64,000 nt of DNA. Origin: Guillardia theta CCMP2712. Its lineage: Eukaryota > Cryptophyceae > Pyrenomonadales > Geminigeraceae. The stretch spans positions 581,033-645,032 of the forward strand of contig NW_005434645.1 of NCBI RefSeq assembly GCF_000315625.1, in the 5' to 3' direction. Below, one piece after another: positions 45,201-56,251 of this stretch. The translations under genes were made by a program, and so were the position numbers. The notes beneath the pieces are model-generated. The model saw only the letters and a list, made by a program, of their open reading frames with translations. It had not been told where the DNA came from and ran no database searches. Each line of letters opens with the position of its first letter. The stretch's first letter is position 1.

Positions 45201-45613
45201 CTCCCGAGCGACTCGAACCTGCTCCCAGTCAAGAGCACTCCGCTTCCGCTCGGACCGGAGGTACACATGGAAGCCAACGCTGGGAGGAGCTGAGAGATGT
45301 GCCGATGCTGCCTCGGTGCATCTGCAGCTCGACCTGGAGGAGAGGAGAGTCAGCGGGGGGTCGCGCAGCTGGAAACTCACCTGCGCGAGACGTCTGCTTG
45401 CGTCCCCGTCTCGAACTCAGACCATTGCCCTTCATCCGGCTCTCCTTCTCGCCATGTTCCAGCGAACTTGATCCCCGTGTTGAAGAAGAACGTCCCTTGC
45501 CCGTGCGGGTATCCGTCCTTCCACTCCCCCCTGTAAATCCCTTGCTCGCTGCTCCCTTCCGCCCACCCGCTCCCAGGTCGCCGCTCACGACCCTCCAGCT
45601 TGAAGGTCGACAT
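39266..45613 (-). CDS. MORN - inactive caspase-like - NB-ARC - TPR - SH3-like repeat protein (STAND/NLR-type)
   Basis: Three exons: 45613-45381, 45333-42311 and 42266-39266, about 2,000 residues. Exon 1 has MORN repeats (GIYRGEWKDGYPHGQGTFFF). At about residues 345-530 lies a peptidase C14 (caspase-like) fold: VFLVPHDSD, VEWLLQEVAS, FLFGASRE and FLPTFSSLLEMQG. The catalytic His is Asn (VGNMM where SGHG is expected) and the catalytic Cys is Ser (GASR for DACR), so it should be inactive. The NB-ARC NTPase follows with P-loop SGPDGCGKTS (about residue 640), Walker B WLVVLDDL, VVSSTRPLD and a GLPL-type motif RIPLVLAL. Then come many TPR helices, and from about 40,250 five SH3-like repeats of the NG-x-x-G-x-V / V-x-L-x-x-G type. 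One apparent frame change lies at about 43,195, just before RIPLVLAL. A signal-sensing ATPase scaffold is inferred. Confidence 0.88.
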
Positions 45614-46228
45614 GCTCGACTGATCAGCGCTGCTCGCACCCCTGTCGTACTATCCGACTGCTCCTGATGACGATGATGATAAGGAGGAGGAGGAGGAGGA
45701 GGAGGAGGAGAATATCATTTCATCATATCAACTACACAAGGTGCGCTACTAGCTCTTCTACTTCAACCACACGTTCAAACCGCCGCCATCCCCGACAGAG
45801 TGATAGGGCCAGTGAGCTAGGGCAGCAACACATGTACCTTTTCCTTCCTCTCTGCCTTGCGCCGGGTCGTCCGAGCCAGCCAGGACCGTACGGTCACTAC
45901 TGTAAGGCCGGAGACGAAGCCCGGGCCGGGCGGCGCGGCCTGCCGCAGAGTCCGGGCCCGAGCCGCGGTCTCCGACCGGTGTCAGTGACCCGGCGTGATC
46001 CACTAGGGGCCCGGCGTGTGCCAACATACTCAGTGATTGCCGCGCCGGGAACTCCGGGCTCTCTGATAGTACGAACTTTGCAACAACGGGGTTCTGAGGC
46101 GGGTGCCTTCAAATTATTGTCGAAAGTTTGACAAGAGCGGTTGCCATGAGGCGAGGGGAGCTACGACCAGGAGGAGGGGAGCATGAAGCTCGACACAGGA
46201 TGCCTGGCTGAGAACCCGCAAGCTCTCC
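45614..46228. repeat. Divergent promoter region with GC-rich island (copy F)
   Basis: A GGA trinucleotide array at about 45681-45710 is followed by AT-rich DNA. A GC island with GGCCGG and CCGGGCC words spans about 45870-46050. It separates the start of the NLR-type gene (-) from the start of the sushi receptor gene (+), so both promoters probably lie here. Confidence 0.55.
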
Positions 46229-49200
46229 ATGCCGCATCCTCTTCCTGCCACGAGCCTGCTAAGCTTCCTCTTGGTGATACTCTTGTCACAATGCCAGGGG
46301 AACGCATTGCAAAGTTGCCCAGCCTACCCATGGCCGGCTCATGGCAGGGCCTCACCATCCCGAGTGATGGGGCTAGGAGAGCAGGTCGAGATCACCTGTG
46401 ATGTTGGCTACCAACCAAGCTCTCTCGACCTCGTGACTCCCGCATGCCTAGGGTTCGATCCAGCCGTGAACGTGTCCAACCTTACAACAGCGGAAGCCCT
46501 GGGGTATTCCCCGGGGAGCTTGTGCATGCCCATAAGTTGCGGTCGCTTCCTTCCCCCAGCAAACTCAGAAGTGACGCCGACGGGAGAGGTGTTCTTCAAC
46601 CAGACCGTCAAGGTGGCTTGCTTGCCGGGGTTCACAGCCTCGGGAGTTTTCGGGTCTTCGGACTCTCCTAGATGTCAACCCGACGGGTCCTTCACTCTCG
46701 CCATCACCTGCCAGCGAGTTCCGTTGCAATGCGCCAACGCGTTTGACACCCGCGAGCTCTCGAGCGCGAGGCTGGGGAGCTTTCGCAGGGAGACGTGCCA
46801 TCCGAGCGCGGAGTATTGCGTGTCTGCCTTCTCGCAGGTGTCAGGATACTTCTGGTACGGCTGTGGACCTCCGATCGTAGAGGTTGCTGCAGCTATCATC
46901 CCTGTGCCTGACTGGGAGAACTTGGTCACTGCAGCCGACGGCATGCTCGGTCGAAAGTCCCCCTCCTGGCTCTCCTCGCACTTCATCTGTACGGGGACAA
47001 AACTGGAAGGAGAAGTTTACATCGAGTCCAGCGAGTTTGGGGGAGGCAACTGGACGTTCAGCTGCTGCTGCTCTCAGATGTGCAACCTCGGATTCAGGTG
47101 CGCTCAAGCTCCCTTGGGTCAGCCGCTCTCCTCCGAGTCCAGCGTCTTGACGGCTTCTGCTGAATGCAAGCAGAGTACTGGATGCTACCAGTCGAAGCCC
47201 TTTCCCAGCAGCCAGTGGAGGTATGACCCTCTCACCAACCAGCTGCTCCAGACCTACAGCCCAGAACTGGTGGGTCTCATCGATTTCAACACGACCTCCA
47301 AGCGCCCTCCTGGGTACGGCGAGGACGTGATCGGTTATGCTGCCCTCATGCGAGGGGCGGCGGACTCGTGGGTGGCTGCTGACGCTCCTGTGCTGTTTGT
47401 TGACACTTCCCGCGTGTTCCCGTACGCGGCCAAGCTGAAGGCCTGGGAGATCGTGGCGGATGCTCCTTGCCAACTGATGGTGCAAGTGTGGAGGAAGACC
47501 GGCAACGCCGACGAGTTTATGCTAGTTTCCAGCTCATCTGTCCAAGTGACGAGCAACTACGGCAGTCCAGCTCTGTTCCTGCTGCCAGAAGGGGAGCAGA
47601 CGGAAGTGGCCAAGGGAGACGTGATAGGTTGGGGGCACACAGGTCCTGGTCACCTGGTCTACGACGGCGACTCGTTGCAAGCTCAGTCGATCAAGTTTGT
47701 CTACGGAAGTTCAACGATCGGCGCCTCCCGTATCTTCATTTTCTCTGCCAGCAGGCGCTACTCGATCCGCGCCTTCTTCGACCCCACCCCGCTGGCTGAC
47801 AGCTGGATTGTTTCCGCCCCTCAGCCCAATGGGAGTGGCTGCTACGACTGGTCGCTTTCGCGCTACGGCCTCCACTGCAGCCAAGGCAGCATGAACATTC
47901 CCGTGGTCAACCTGAGCGACGGCAGCAGAGAAGTCTCTGAGGTTGGACTCCAGCTCTTCGTGGTCGGCTCTAGCGTGTTCGAGTACACCTGCTGCAAGAG
48001 CAGCATGTGCAACCAGCTGCCGTGCGTCAGGGCCGGCAGGTCTTGCGGCCTCTACCCGCGAACCAGCAACGCCATCGTCACTCCCAACTCTTCCATCGTC
48101 GTTCCCCTCCAGCACGTGAACATCTCCTGCGTCGTCGGGTACTCGCTTTCCGGAGAACCTTTCCGGAAAGTAGACCCGCAGTGCCTCAAGGACGGCAGCT
48201 TCGAGTCAGGCGAGGTCGGCTCCTCGTTCTGAAAGTGCTGCTGCTTCTGCTGCTCATCCGCTCTCCTTGCTCCTTTCTGCTGCTGCTGCTCTTCCCCCTC
48301 CCCCTCCCCCCTTCCCCCCCTCCGCTTCTTCTTCCTCTTTCATGCTGCTCCTTTCTCGTTGTTCCTGCTGCTGCTGCCTCGTTTTCCACTTCCTCCTTCC
48401 TGCTCCTGCTCCTTTTCATCCTTTCCGTTCACGCCCCCTTCATTTCTTCTTTTTCTCCCTGCCACCGCCACCCTCCACCTCCTTTCCGTCCCTCGCTCGA
48501 TTCTCTTCATCTGATCGCTCCTGCTCTCCCTTACCTTCTCCTCCGCACTGACGCGGCCCCAGGTCTGTCTTCCTGTTTCCTGCGGGAGGTATTCTCCTCC
48601 TCCCAACGGCAGAGTCTGGCCCCTCCGCCCCATCCTCTACGGGGAGAACGTCACAATTTCTTGCGTCCAGGGCTACGAGCTTGTGGGAGGAGGAGCTGTA
48701 AACCCTCGGTGCACAGCAAGCGGCAAATTCGAGGAGGGGAAGGTAAGGGGCGACGCTGCAGTCTTGGTCCTGACTTTCTCCTAGTTCTGCTCCTTGCAGA
48801 ACGGGGGGGCGATCGTAGGAGTGTCGATCGCGTTCTTCCTCCTCGTCCTGCTTGCCGGCTTCCTCCTCCTCTTCACGTGCAGGAGGCTTCTCAGTTCCGT
48901 GCGCTCATGGGAGAGGAGAGCTCGAGTCATTGGTAGGATGATGAGACGTTTGCTTGCAGAGCTGACTTTGTTGACAGATCCTGAGGAGGTAAATTCGAGA
49001 GAGGAGGAGGAAAGGCAGGAAGAGGCCGAGGAGGAGCAAAAGGAGGCGGAGGCGGAGGGGGCATACAATGACTGTTCGAGAGCAACCGGGAGGAGAAGGA
49101 GGTGGTGGGGAAAGGAGGAGGAGCAGAAGGAGGAGGGGGGCTGAGAGCACTACAATCTCATGATGCTGGGCAGGTGACGGATGGATCAGCGGAGAAGAAG

Positions 49201-49442
49201 TCGAAGCTAGTGGCATCGCTGGAGGAGCTTACGAGGAGGTACACAGGCGACAGGTGCGACCCTCCTGACTCGCTGGCAGGATACGGAAGAGCCGAGGACT
49301 GGAGGGGGGTGCTCAGGTGGGAAATGACAGGCGGATCATCTAAGTCCAGCTGACCCCCCGCTACAGGCTGTACCCATCCGACAAGGCGACTTCATCCTGG
49401 TGCCCTCGTGGCGCGGGCTCGGGCCGAAGCCAACCGTTGTGA
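46229..49442 (+). CDS. Sushi (CCP) domain type I membrane protein
   Basis: The start MPHPLPATSLLSFLLVILLS is a signal peptide. Exon 1 (46229-48214) encodes a large Cys-rich ectodomain with sushi-type modules: VEITCDVGYQPSS, VKVACLPGFTAS and VNISCVVGYSLSGEPF. Two related Cys-rich blocks contain a CCCSQMC/CCKSSMC pattern. Exon 2 (48563-48742) is one more sushi module (VTISCVQGYELVGG). Exon 3 starts at 48800 with the single membrane helix IVGVSIAFFLLVLLAGFLLL and a basic stop-transfer. Short exons then encode a cytosolic tail (VTDGSAEKKSKLVASLEELT) with stop ending at 49442. Many Asn-X-Ser/Thr sites fit a glycosylated cell-surface receptor or adhesion protein. The large intron (48215-48562) is CT-rich. 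The last joints are less certain. Confidence 0.85.
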
Positions 49443-49557
49443 AGCTGAGAGGAAGAAAAGGGGAGGAGGTTGAGAGGTAGAAGGAGACTGCGGATTCGAG
49501 GAGGGCGAGCAGAGGCAGAGCGCCAGGGAGAAGGGAGAAGTCTATTGCACAGTTTGT

Positions 49558-52500
49558 TCAGTAAGTCTCAGGGTCTGGGATGTTCCAGTTGGTCAGGATC
49601 TTCACTTTCATCTCCTGCTGCAGCTCGTAGTTGGCTCGCGCCTCCGCAGGCTGTCTCCATGTCAGCAACTCTCTCCTCTCCTCCCCTCCGCTCCCCTCGC
49701 CTCTCCTCTCCTCTCCTCTCCTCTCTCCTTCTGTTCTTGTTCTCATCTCATCCACTCCTTCCGCTCCGTTTCCTCCAACTTCCTTCAATCTCCCACCACC
49801 CGTCCCCTCCTCGCTATCCCTCATGCTCTGCTCTCTCCCTCGCTCCCTCCTCTCGCTCACCTCGGTGGGGATCACGCTCTCCAGCAAGAGCTTGCCAAGG
49901 AAGAGGATGTGCTCGAACACGAGGGTCGCCCACATGCAGTCGGCCTGCTGGAGCTCAGGAGCGTGAAGCAGGGAGGAGCGAGTCACCATGGTCATGTCCG
50001 GGAAGTAGAAGTAGATGCCATGAGATGTTATACCCAGCAACCCGGAGGTTGTGATGATGGAGAGAACTGCAAAGACGTCGATGACCTGCTCTCCTAGTCA
50101 GTTCCTCTCCTTCTCTTCTTCTTCGCTCACTTGCTTTCTCCTCTCCTACTCATTCCTCTCCTTGTGCATCACTTCCCCCTACCTACCGCCTCTACCAAGT
50201 CCTGACACCATCCATGACTTCCATACGCCTTTCCCTCCAGCCCTTCTCCCTCCTCCAGCCCTTCTCCCTCCTCCAGCCCTTCTCCCTCCTCCAGCCTTTC
50301 TCCCTCCTCCAGCCCCTCTCCCCCCCGCTGCTTCCTCTTGTCCTCTCACCTGTTGGTAAGTCCCGATGTCCGAGGCGCACTCATACCCGGGCCTGCGCGT
50401 CTCGCAGAGGATGGAGTTTGCCTTTCTCCTTAGCTCGAACATGTTCACCACGTTGCACAACAGGGGCACAACGGGGCAGGCCAGGCCGAACATAGCCACG
50501 TATCCGAGCTGATACACCAACACCTGATGGGACAACGTCAGGGTTGTTGTGAGGGAAGAAGTAGCTCAAGGAAAGAGAAGGGAGGGTTGGAGAAGAGAAT
50601 GAAAAAGGGAAAAGGGAGAGATTTGTTCTTTCTCTTCTTCCGAGAGAGAGAGAAGAGAGAAAGCGAGAGAGAAGCGGGAAGGAGAGAAAGAGGAGGTAAG
50701 AGAGCGTGCAAGAGAGTTGAGCAGAAGAGTGCAAGGAGAGGAGAGAAGGGGGAGGGAGGAGAAGGTACCATGTAAAAGTCCACGACGGCACCTGGCTCAT
50801 CTGAGATGGAAAGCTCAGGCAAAGACAAGGCAGAAGGATAAGACAAAACTTACGCCATTCGTACTGAATCTCCATGGGAGCGCGGATGACTCGCATGCCT
50901 GAGGGAGGGACCGGTTTGCCCTCTTGCGACAGCATCTTCCTTACTGAGGGGAAGACATACAGCTGCACGTAGTAAAAGATTTGAAGGAGAACAACTTGTG
51001 TGACTAGCACGATAGACAAGACAGGGTAGCACTCCCAGTTGTAACACCGCCAGTACTGTCCGGAGACCTTGGCAAGGCAACACACATCAGTCGTTGTGGT
51101 AGAGACAAGATGGTCTACCTTGACGTTGTTCGCAAAGAAAGCGACCCATAGCAGCGGGAAGAACTTGTTGACCATCTTGTACATGAAGGTGTGCATGATC
51201 AGAGCGTCTTCGTACCTCGTGAACGTGTCCCAGTTTTCGTTGTCTGTCAGTCGGTCTACTATTCCTTGGAAGCCCAACTCAGGCACACCGTCCATGGCAC
51301 AGTCTGCTGCAAAGATGACGAAGCTGCTGGCAATGCCGTACATGACGCTGCCGACCATGATGTCCTCGACGTTGATAAGCGAATATAGCATCTGCCAGAG
51401 GAAGATCTGAAGGTATATGATGACAATATCCACAACCAAGATGACGGCGTATGTCCAGGCTTTCTCCCTCGACCTCCCTGTTGGGATCGGAAAGTACTCT
51501 CCCTCGTCGAAGTAGTAGGCGTCCTTCTCCCCTGTCACCTCGTTGTCATGCTTTCCTTGCTCCTGCAGACGTCAAGGCCATCAGCGTATTGTGAAGCTCC
51601 CACTTGTTTCACCGTCTTCTCGTCCTCCATGAACTCTCGCCGTATCTCCTCCTGCTCTTCAAACGCAACGGTGTCCCACTCAAATTGTCGACTAGTAACG
51701 TCTCGAGTCAATAGGAGCAACAAGCATCAAAGCCTTTACGTCTTCTCCAAGCTCTTCCACAAGCAAGAAAACGCCGACGTCCACATGCTGAGAATGACTC
51801 CATACACGAGCATGTATGGGCTTTCCATGCTGTTGACTTCCATATAGTCTTGTATCTGCCTCAAGTCAGTCTTGCCTGACCAGCCTCTATGAACGGACCT
51901 GCAGAACGAAGAGAATGGCTCCGAGGATCCCGGGAATCCACAACATAGTGATGTAGAAACCAAACCAAGTCCAGAACAGAGCATGTTTCTCCCTGCGAGC
52001 AAGTCAAAAACAGCGCCAACATCACTACAGTTGTCGCACCCGAAATATTCACGAATGATTTCAAGCGGCTGTGGACTGAAAGGCCTCGTACTCCACTCGC
52101 TGATAAGTTTCAGTCGAATCCTCTCATGATGAAGAGGAAAATATGCACCTGCGACATGATCAACAATCACATCTGGCAACCTGCGTGCTCACAAAGTTTT
52201 GATCCCATCCCCGACCGTCCGCAGCCCTCGAACTCGCTCATCTTCGCTTCAAACTCAAACTTGAGCTTCTCCTCCCCATCATTTCTCCATGGCTCTGTCC
52301 TTGACACCTGATAGAGACTGTTACGATTACCTCCTCCTTTGCAGCTCTTTCCATCACCTCCTCGATTATTGTCAGCTGCTGTTGACTGCAGAAAAGTTCG
52401 AAGCCATCCGAGGTCTTTGTAAACGCTTTCTTGGCTTCAAGTTCCCCCGTGTACTTGCACAATGCACTGCCCAAGTGCTCCCTCAGTCGTAGCCTGACGC

Positions 52501-52897
52501 CTTTCTCCTGCAATGGCGATTAGCCCCGCCGCTCGTTTGCGGTCCATTCGTTACCTGTGCTTCATAGCGGAGCATCGTATCAGGGGCTGAGAGCTTGAAG
52601 AAACAGAGGGTCCTGTCCTTATTCTTCATCTCTTGCACGTTGAGATTGAGCGATCTCATCAGACCCTTGAACTGTCCCCACGTCATGTCAGCAACAGGGT
52701 AACAGCAAGCAAGCTCTTACTCTGATCCTCTCCTCTTCCGCTGCCTTCACCACCTCCTCGATCGCCTCGTCAGGGTCGGGCAGTGAGAAGACAGCGCACA
52801 TGGCAGGAGGTCCCATGGAGACAAGAGCAACGGCTGCGGCATCGTCGTCTTCCCCTCCCGCGTAGCGCGTCGCCCGTGATCTGTCCTTGGTGCGCAT
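49558..52897 (-). CDS. Anoctamin (TMEM16) family membrane protein
   Basis: A multi-exon gene from MRTKDRSRATRYAGG (ATG 52897). The N-terminal cytosolic exons include LMRSLNLNVQEMKNKD and RLREHLGSALCKYTGELE. The TMEM16 core starts with SPQPLEIIREYFGCDN and ALFWTWFGFYITMLWIP. It continues with SMESPYMLVYGVILSMWTSA, FEWDTVAFEEQEE, AWTYAVILVVDIVIIYLQIF, NENWDTFTRYEDALIMHTFM and FFPLLWVAFF. The family-typical exon VYQLGYVAMFGLACPVVPLL with ELRRKANSILCETRRP and ASDIGTYQQ comes next. It ends with a helix and ILTNWNIPDPETY at 49558. Anoctamins are calcium-regulated chloride channels or phospholipid scramblases. I did not verify the calcium-site acidic residues. Introns carry GAGGAA- and CTCC-rich repeats. 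Confidence 0.88.
50239..50323. repeat. 18-base tandem repeat in an anoctamin intron
   Basis: About five copies of CCCTTCTCCCTCCTCCAG lie within the intron between the exons coding for ASDIGTYQQ and the last membrane helices. On the gene strand it is a purine repeat. Confidence 0.85.
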
Positions 52898-53471
52898 GGC
52901 GAAGAGACGCGGCAAGAATTGAGGGTGGGGTAGTTCAGAACTGGACAATGGGGTAGTAGGAACGATTGTCAACAGGGGTGGTCGACTAGTCAAAGTCGAA
53001 AGACAGACTCAGTCAAGTCAATTTCCGAGTCACTCAGCCGCCGCGCCCGGCATGCTGTAATCGGACAACGCGGCCCGGGCCGGCGGCCTGCCCTCTGTTG
53101 AGAGCCTGGCTTAATTAAACCCTTGGCGGCGATCGGATCGGACGGTGGCAACTTTGGCAACGTCAAGTAATGACTGCACATGAATGACGACGATTGAGCT
53201 TGAACCTTCCGAGTTTATTCACGGTGGACACATTGAAATCAGTGTTAACATCTACTTCAGGCTACTGTAGGAGCTTGCAAAACGAAGCGTTAAGTTTTCA
53301 GGACCAGTGAGTGACTCTAGACTTCAGTCAAGTTGTGTTCTTGGACTCATGCTCATGGTCAGATCGTCGTTGAACAGGACCGTGTTGACAAGGACTGTTG
53401 CCCCTCGAGTCCTCCTCCTCCTCGGTCTTCCAGCCTCGGACATCGGTAGTTTAGTTGAGACTCGAGGAAGA
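52898..53471. repeat. Intergenic region with small composite repeat (copy G)
   Basis: GAGGGTGGGGTAG and TGGGGTAGTAGG words (about 52920-52960) are followed by CAGACTCAGTCAAGTC and GAGTCACTCAG. A short GC-rich patch then spans about 53035-53110. The remainder up to the cyclase stop is ordinary DNA. Confidence 0.55.
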
Positions 53472-55154
53472 CTAGCCGTGATTGACATCAGCCTCCTGAC
53501 CAGCTATGGCGTCCACGTTAAGCGAGCACGTGTAGGTGGTCACAACCCCCTTGTTCTTGAGGTGAACGTTCAGCCGCTCTTGCCACTGCCAAGGGCCCTC
53601 GTCCTTCATAGCAGAGACGTCGACATTGGTTCTCTCCTCTCCTCCCTCCTCCTCCTCTCCTCGCCTCCTCGTGTGGCAGAACATTTCTTGGAAGACCTCC
53701 GCGCTCACCTGCAGCTGGCCCACCGGAGCTGTGCTTTCCATCCTGCTCGCAACGTTCACGGCGTCGCCAAAAAGGCAGTAGCGCTTCCGGATCCTCCCAA
53801 CGATACCCGACATGACAGGGCCAACATGCACGCCAACTCGCAGCATCATGGGATTGCCCCAGGGGTCCTTGACGTCTCGAGCGGCTACGATCATCTCCCT
53901 TGCAAACTTGACTGCATCCTGGACGATTTTCTTCTCTCCCAGCCCTTGCTCTGAGCTGAACAGTCCAGCTGCGGCCATGTACGAGTCACCAATGGTCTCG
54001 ACCTTGTAAACATTATTCACTTCGCAAAGAGTATCGAACTTGCAGTACAAGTTATGCAGCATGTTCATGACCTCCTGGGCTTCAAGATTAGAAGCTATCT
54101 TTGTGAAGGACACAATGTCTGCGAACACGATAGCTACTTTGTCATGAGACCTTCCATACACGATCGCACTGGAGTCTGCGTCTGTTGACGAAGAAAGAGA
54201 GTCTGTGGTCGAGGTTCGATGAAGGCTTGTCCTCTTGCTCACACGCTGCTCTTCGCCCTGCGCGTCTCCGACTTGTTGGATCGCGTGGATGACGTTCTCA
54301 GGGATAATGTCAGTGAGCAGCTCATGCTGAATCTTCATGGTGACTCGAGATAGAGCTAACATGACTGAATTTTCTGATCGGCCTAGCACGTAAGCTAGCA
54401 TCAATGCGACAATGAAGGCAAGGGGGTGAACGGATACGAACTCATCTGTAAAATTTGTTTTGGCGAGGTTGAACCATTCCAACCAAACACACAGCAAGAT
54501 GAGAGAAAAACTGAGAAGCAGATAGACATAATCTGACAGAGCCTTGTATGTCCCGAAGACCAAAGAGAATGAGTGTAATCTACGGGAAATATCTTCCATG
54601 ACATCATGGCACTCCCCATTGAAAATGGCAGCAAGAGTGCCTGGCGCTATCACGCAAATACCATACAAAGACACGAAAAATGCTACCAGATGCAGGGTAG
54701 AAACATCTTCTCGGGTATGATGGATCCACGCACTGTAAACAAAACTTTGGAGGGTACCTGCAAGTGCAATGTAGGCCACGGAGCAGCGGTAACACAGGGG
54801 GCAAAGGAAAGAATAGAGGAATGCTTCGCTGATATAGTGTCTCTTGTACCGCAGTGAAACATCAACGACCCAAGAAACCACAGGCACCCAGAAAATCGAA
54901 AGACATGCCAAATTCCTTGTTGAGCTTGAGCATCGTTTTCTCAGCAGCAGAATCAAGTAAAAGATATGAATAGCTATTCCTGGTCCACTCGAGAAGGTGT
55001 ACCCTATCGCCATGCTTCTCTCCGCAACATCCTCGTCCGTCCGTGCCTTGGTTAAGAAGAAAAAAAATTGCATGCACAGGCCGAGCAGGGAAGAGATGCA
55101 GATTGTAAAATCCAAAAGACGAGGGCGGTCAAGGAAGCTGTCTAATCGACTCAT
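53472..55154 (-). CDS. Membrane guanylyl cyclase (class III nucleotidyl cyclase)
   Basis: A single-exon frame of 560 codons. About six hydrophobic segments lie within residues 12-255 (for example IAIHIFYLILLL, LVAFFVSLYGICVIA, YVYLLLSFSLILLCVW and PLAFIVALMLAYVLG). A short linker helix IPENVIHAIQQVG, like the dimerisation helix of animal cyclases, is followed by the catalytic domain. Metal-binding aspartates are D346 (FADIVSFT) and D390 (IGDSYM). Purine-specifying residues are E386 (KVETIGD) and C460 (RYCLFGD), the Glu/Cys pair typical of guanylyl rather than adenylyl cyclase. N467 and R471 (VNVASRM) are the transition-state residues. Only one catalytic domain is present, so it must homodimerise. 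There is no kinase-homology or H-NOX domain. It makes cGMP at a membrane; the signal sensed is unknown. Confidence 0.92.
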   Translation of the reverse strand: MSRLDSFLDRPRLLDFTICISSLLGLCMQFFFFLTKARTDEDVAERSMAIGYTFSSGPGIAIHIFYLILLLRKRCSSSTRNLACLSIFWVPVVSWVVDVSLRYKRHYISEAFLYSFLCPLCYRCSVAYIALAGTLQSFVYSAWIHHTREDVSTLHLVAFFVSLYGICVIAPGTLAAIFNGECHDVMEDISRRLHSFSLVFGTYKALSDYVYLLLSFSLILLCVWLEWFNLAKTNFTDEFVSVHPLAFIVALMLAYVLGRSENSVMLALSRVTMKIQHELLTDIIPENVIHAIQQVGDAQGEEQRVSKRTSLHRTSTTDSLSSSTDADSSAIVYGRSHDKVAIVFADIVSFTKIASNLEAQEVMNMLHNLYCKFDTLCEVNNVYKVETIGDSYMAAAGLFSSEQGLGEKKIVQDAVKFAREMIVAARDVKDPWGNPMMLRVGVHVGPVMSGIVGRIRKRYCLFGDAVNVASRMESTAPVGQLQVSAEVFQEMFCHTRRRGEEEEGGEERTNVDVSAMKDEGPWQWQERLNVHLKNKGVVTTYTCSLNVDAIAGQEADVNHG

Positions 55155-55339
55155 GCCTGCTTGCTGACTGATTTATGGATTGGTGGCGATTGTTCCAGCT
55201 AGTCAAGCTTCACTCTGTCACAGCATTGCCCTCCATACACTATCTCGATGATGCTCCTGCCAAGACTCCCAACACGTTCGCAAGTCGTTCATTGTATGCC
55301 GTTCGTGTACCAGGCTGTGGTAAAAGATAAAACCTTTGT

Positions 55340-56180
55340 CCTGTAGCGGGAGGGGTGCGGAAGGTCAATCAGAGGGGTGGGGGTGTAGAAAGGTAATGAA
55401 AACACACTGAGGCGAGCCCAGTGTGGCCGTAGTGACACGAAGTAAGCTAAAACTGGTACTAAATTATTAGTCAAAGAGGATCTATGGGGGTAGGGTGTTT
55501 AATGACTGATATGAGGGGGTAGTACGTTGAAAGGGTGGTGTGGAAGGTCATGTAAAGGCCCACAAGTGCGGGTGGTCAGTGACACGGGTAGTTTAAAGGG
55601 ATTTATGGAGGGTAGTGGTGGGGAACGGTGAGGAAGGTGAGGCAGGCTCGGATCGCTCGTCCCGTGGGGGTAGGGTACCTCAATTTCCCTGAAAATGCCT
55701 GGTGGGTTCTAAAAAAGGATTGAGTAAGCAAGCAAAGGGGTGGGGGTGTCAAACCTGTTCCATCACCCCAGATTTTTACTGAATATCATTGCAGATATTG
55801 AGAGGACATAGGGGTAGGGGGTGATATTTCAGGAAAACGTGGGGGTGGGGTAGAAAGCAGGAGCGCGTGAAGTTCCTGTCCCAAGGGTAGGGTACTTAAA
55901 AATGATGGGTGGGTAGGCCACGAGGGTCGTATTAGAACGGGGTAGTCTGGAGGTAGGTAGGGTAGTGATTCTAGAATAATCATACAGATAGGTATGGGTA
56001 ATATCGAGGCATGAAAGGTATGTAGTACATATTTACTTAAAGGCACAATCGAAAATTCTCCCACCTATGCAAACTTCTTTCAACTTCCAAGCATTTGCGG
56101 AAGAAATGATGGGTAGGGTACCATTTTTCATGGGGTCCTCTGAAATTTGAGGTGGGTAGGGGTGATCTGGCGGCTGTGAG
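55340..56180. repeat. Long GGGTAGGGT-rich intergenic block
   Basis: About ten scattered GGGGTAGGGT, GGTAGGGTA and GTGGGGTAG words are separated by 40-100 bases of non-repetitive DNA with GTACTAAATTATTAGTC-like patches at about 55450. All sit on the plus strand. The spacing is irregular, so it is not a simple satellite. It matches the G-rich module of the composite repeats but lacks an adjacent GC island. Confidence 0.7.
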
Positions 56181-56251
56181 TCATCGCGCGGTTCAATGCA
56201 GAGGAGGCATGGGAGTCGGGGAGGAGGAGAGGAGAGGAGAGAGCAAGGAAC

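Noticed and set aside
53307-53954. 215-codon plus-strand frame
   Set aside because: It is antisense to the guanylyl cyclase catalytic domain.
55340-56180. GGGTAGGGT words as an internal telomeric repeat
   Set aside because: The words are not in tandem and the spacing is irregular; telomere arrays are head-to-tail without long spacers.
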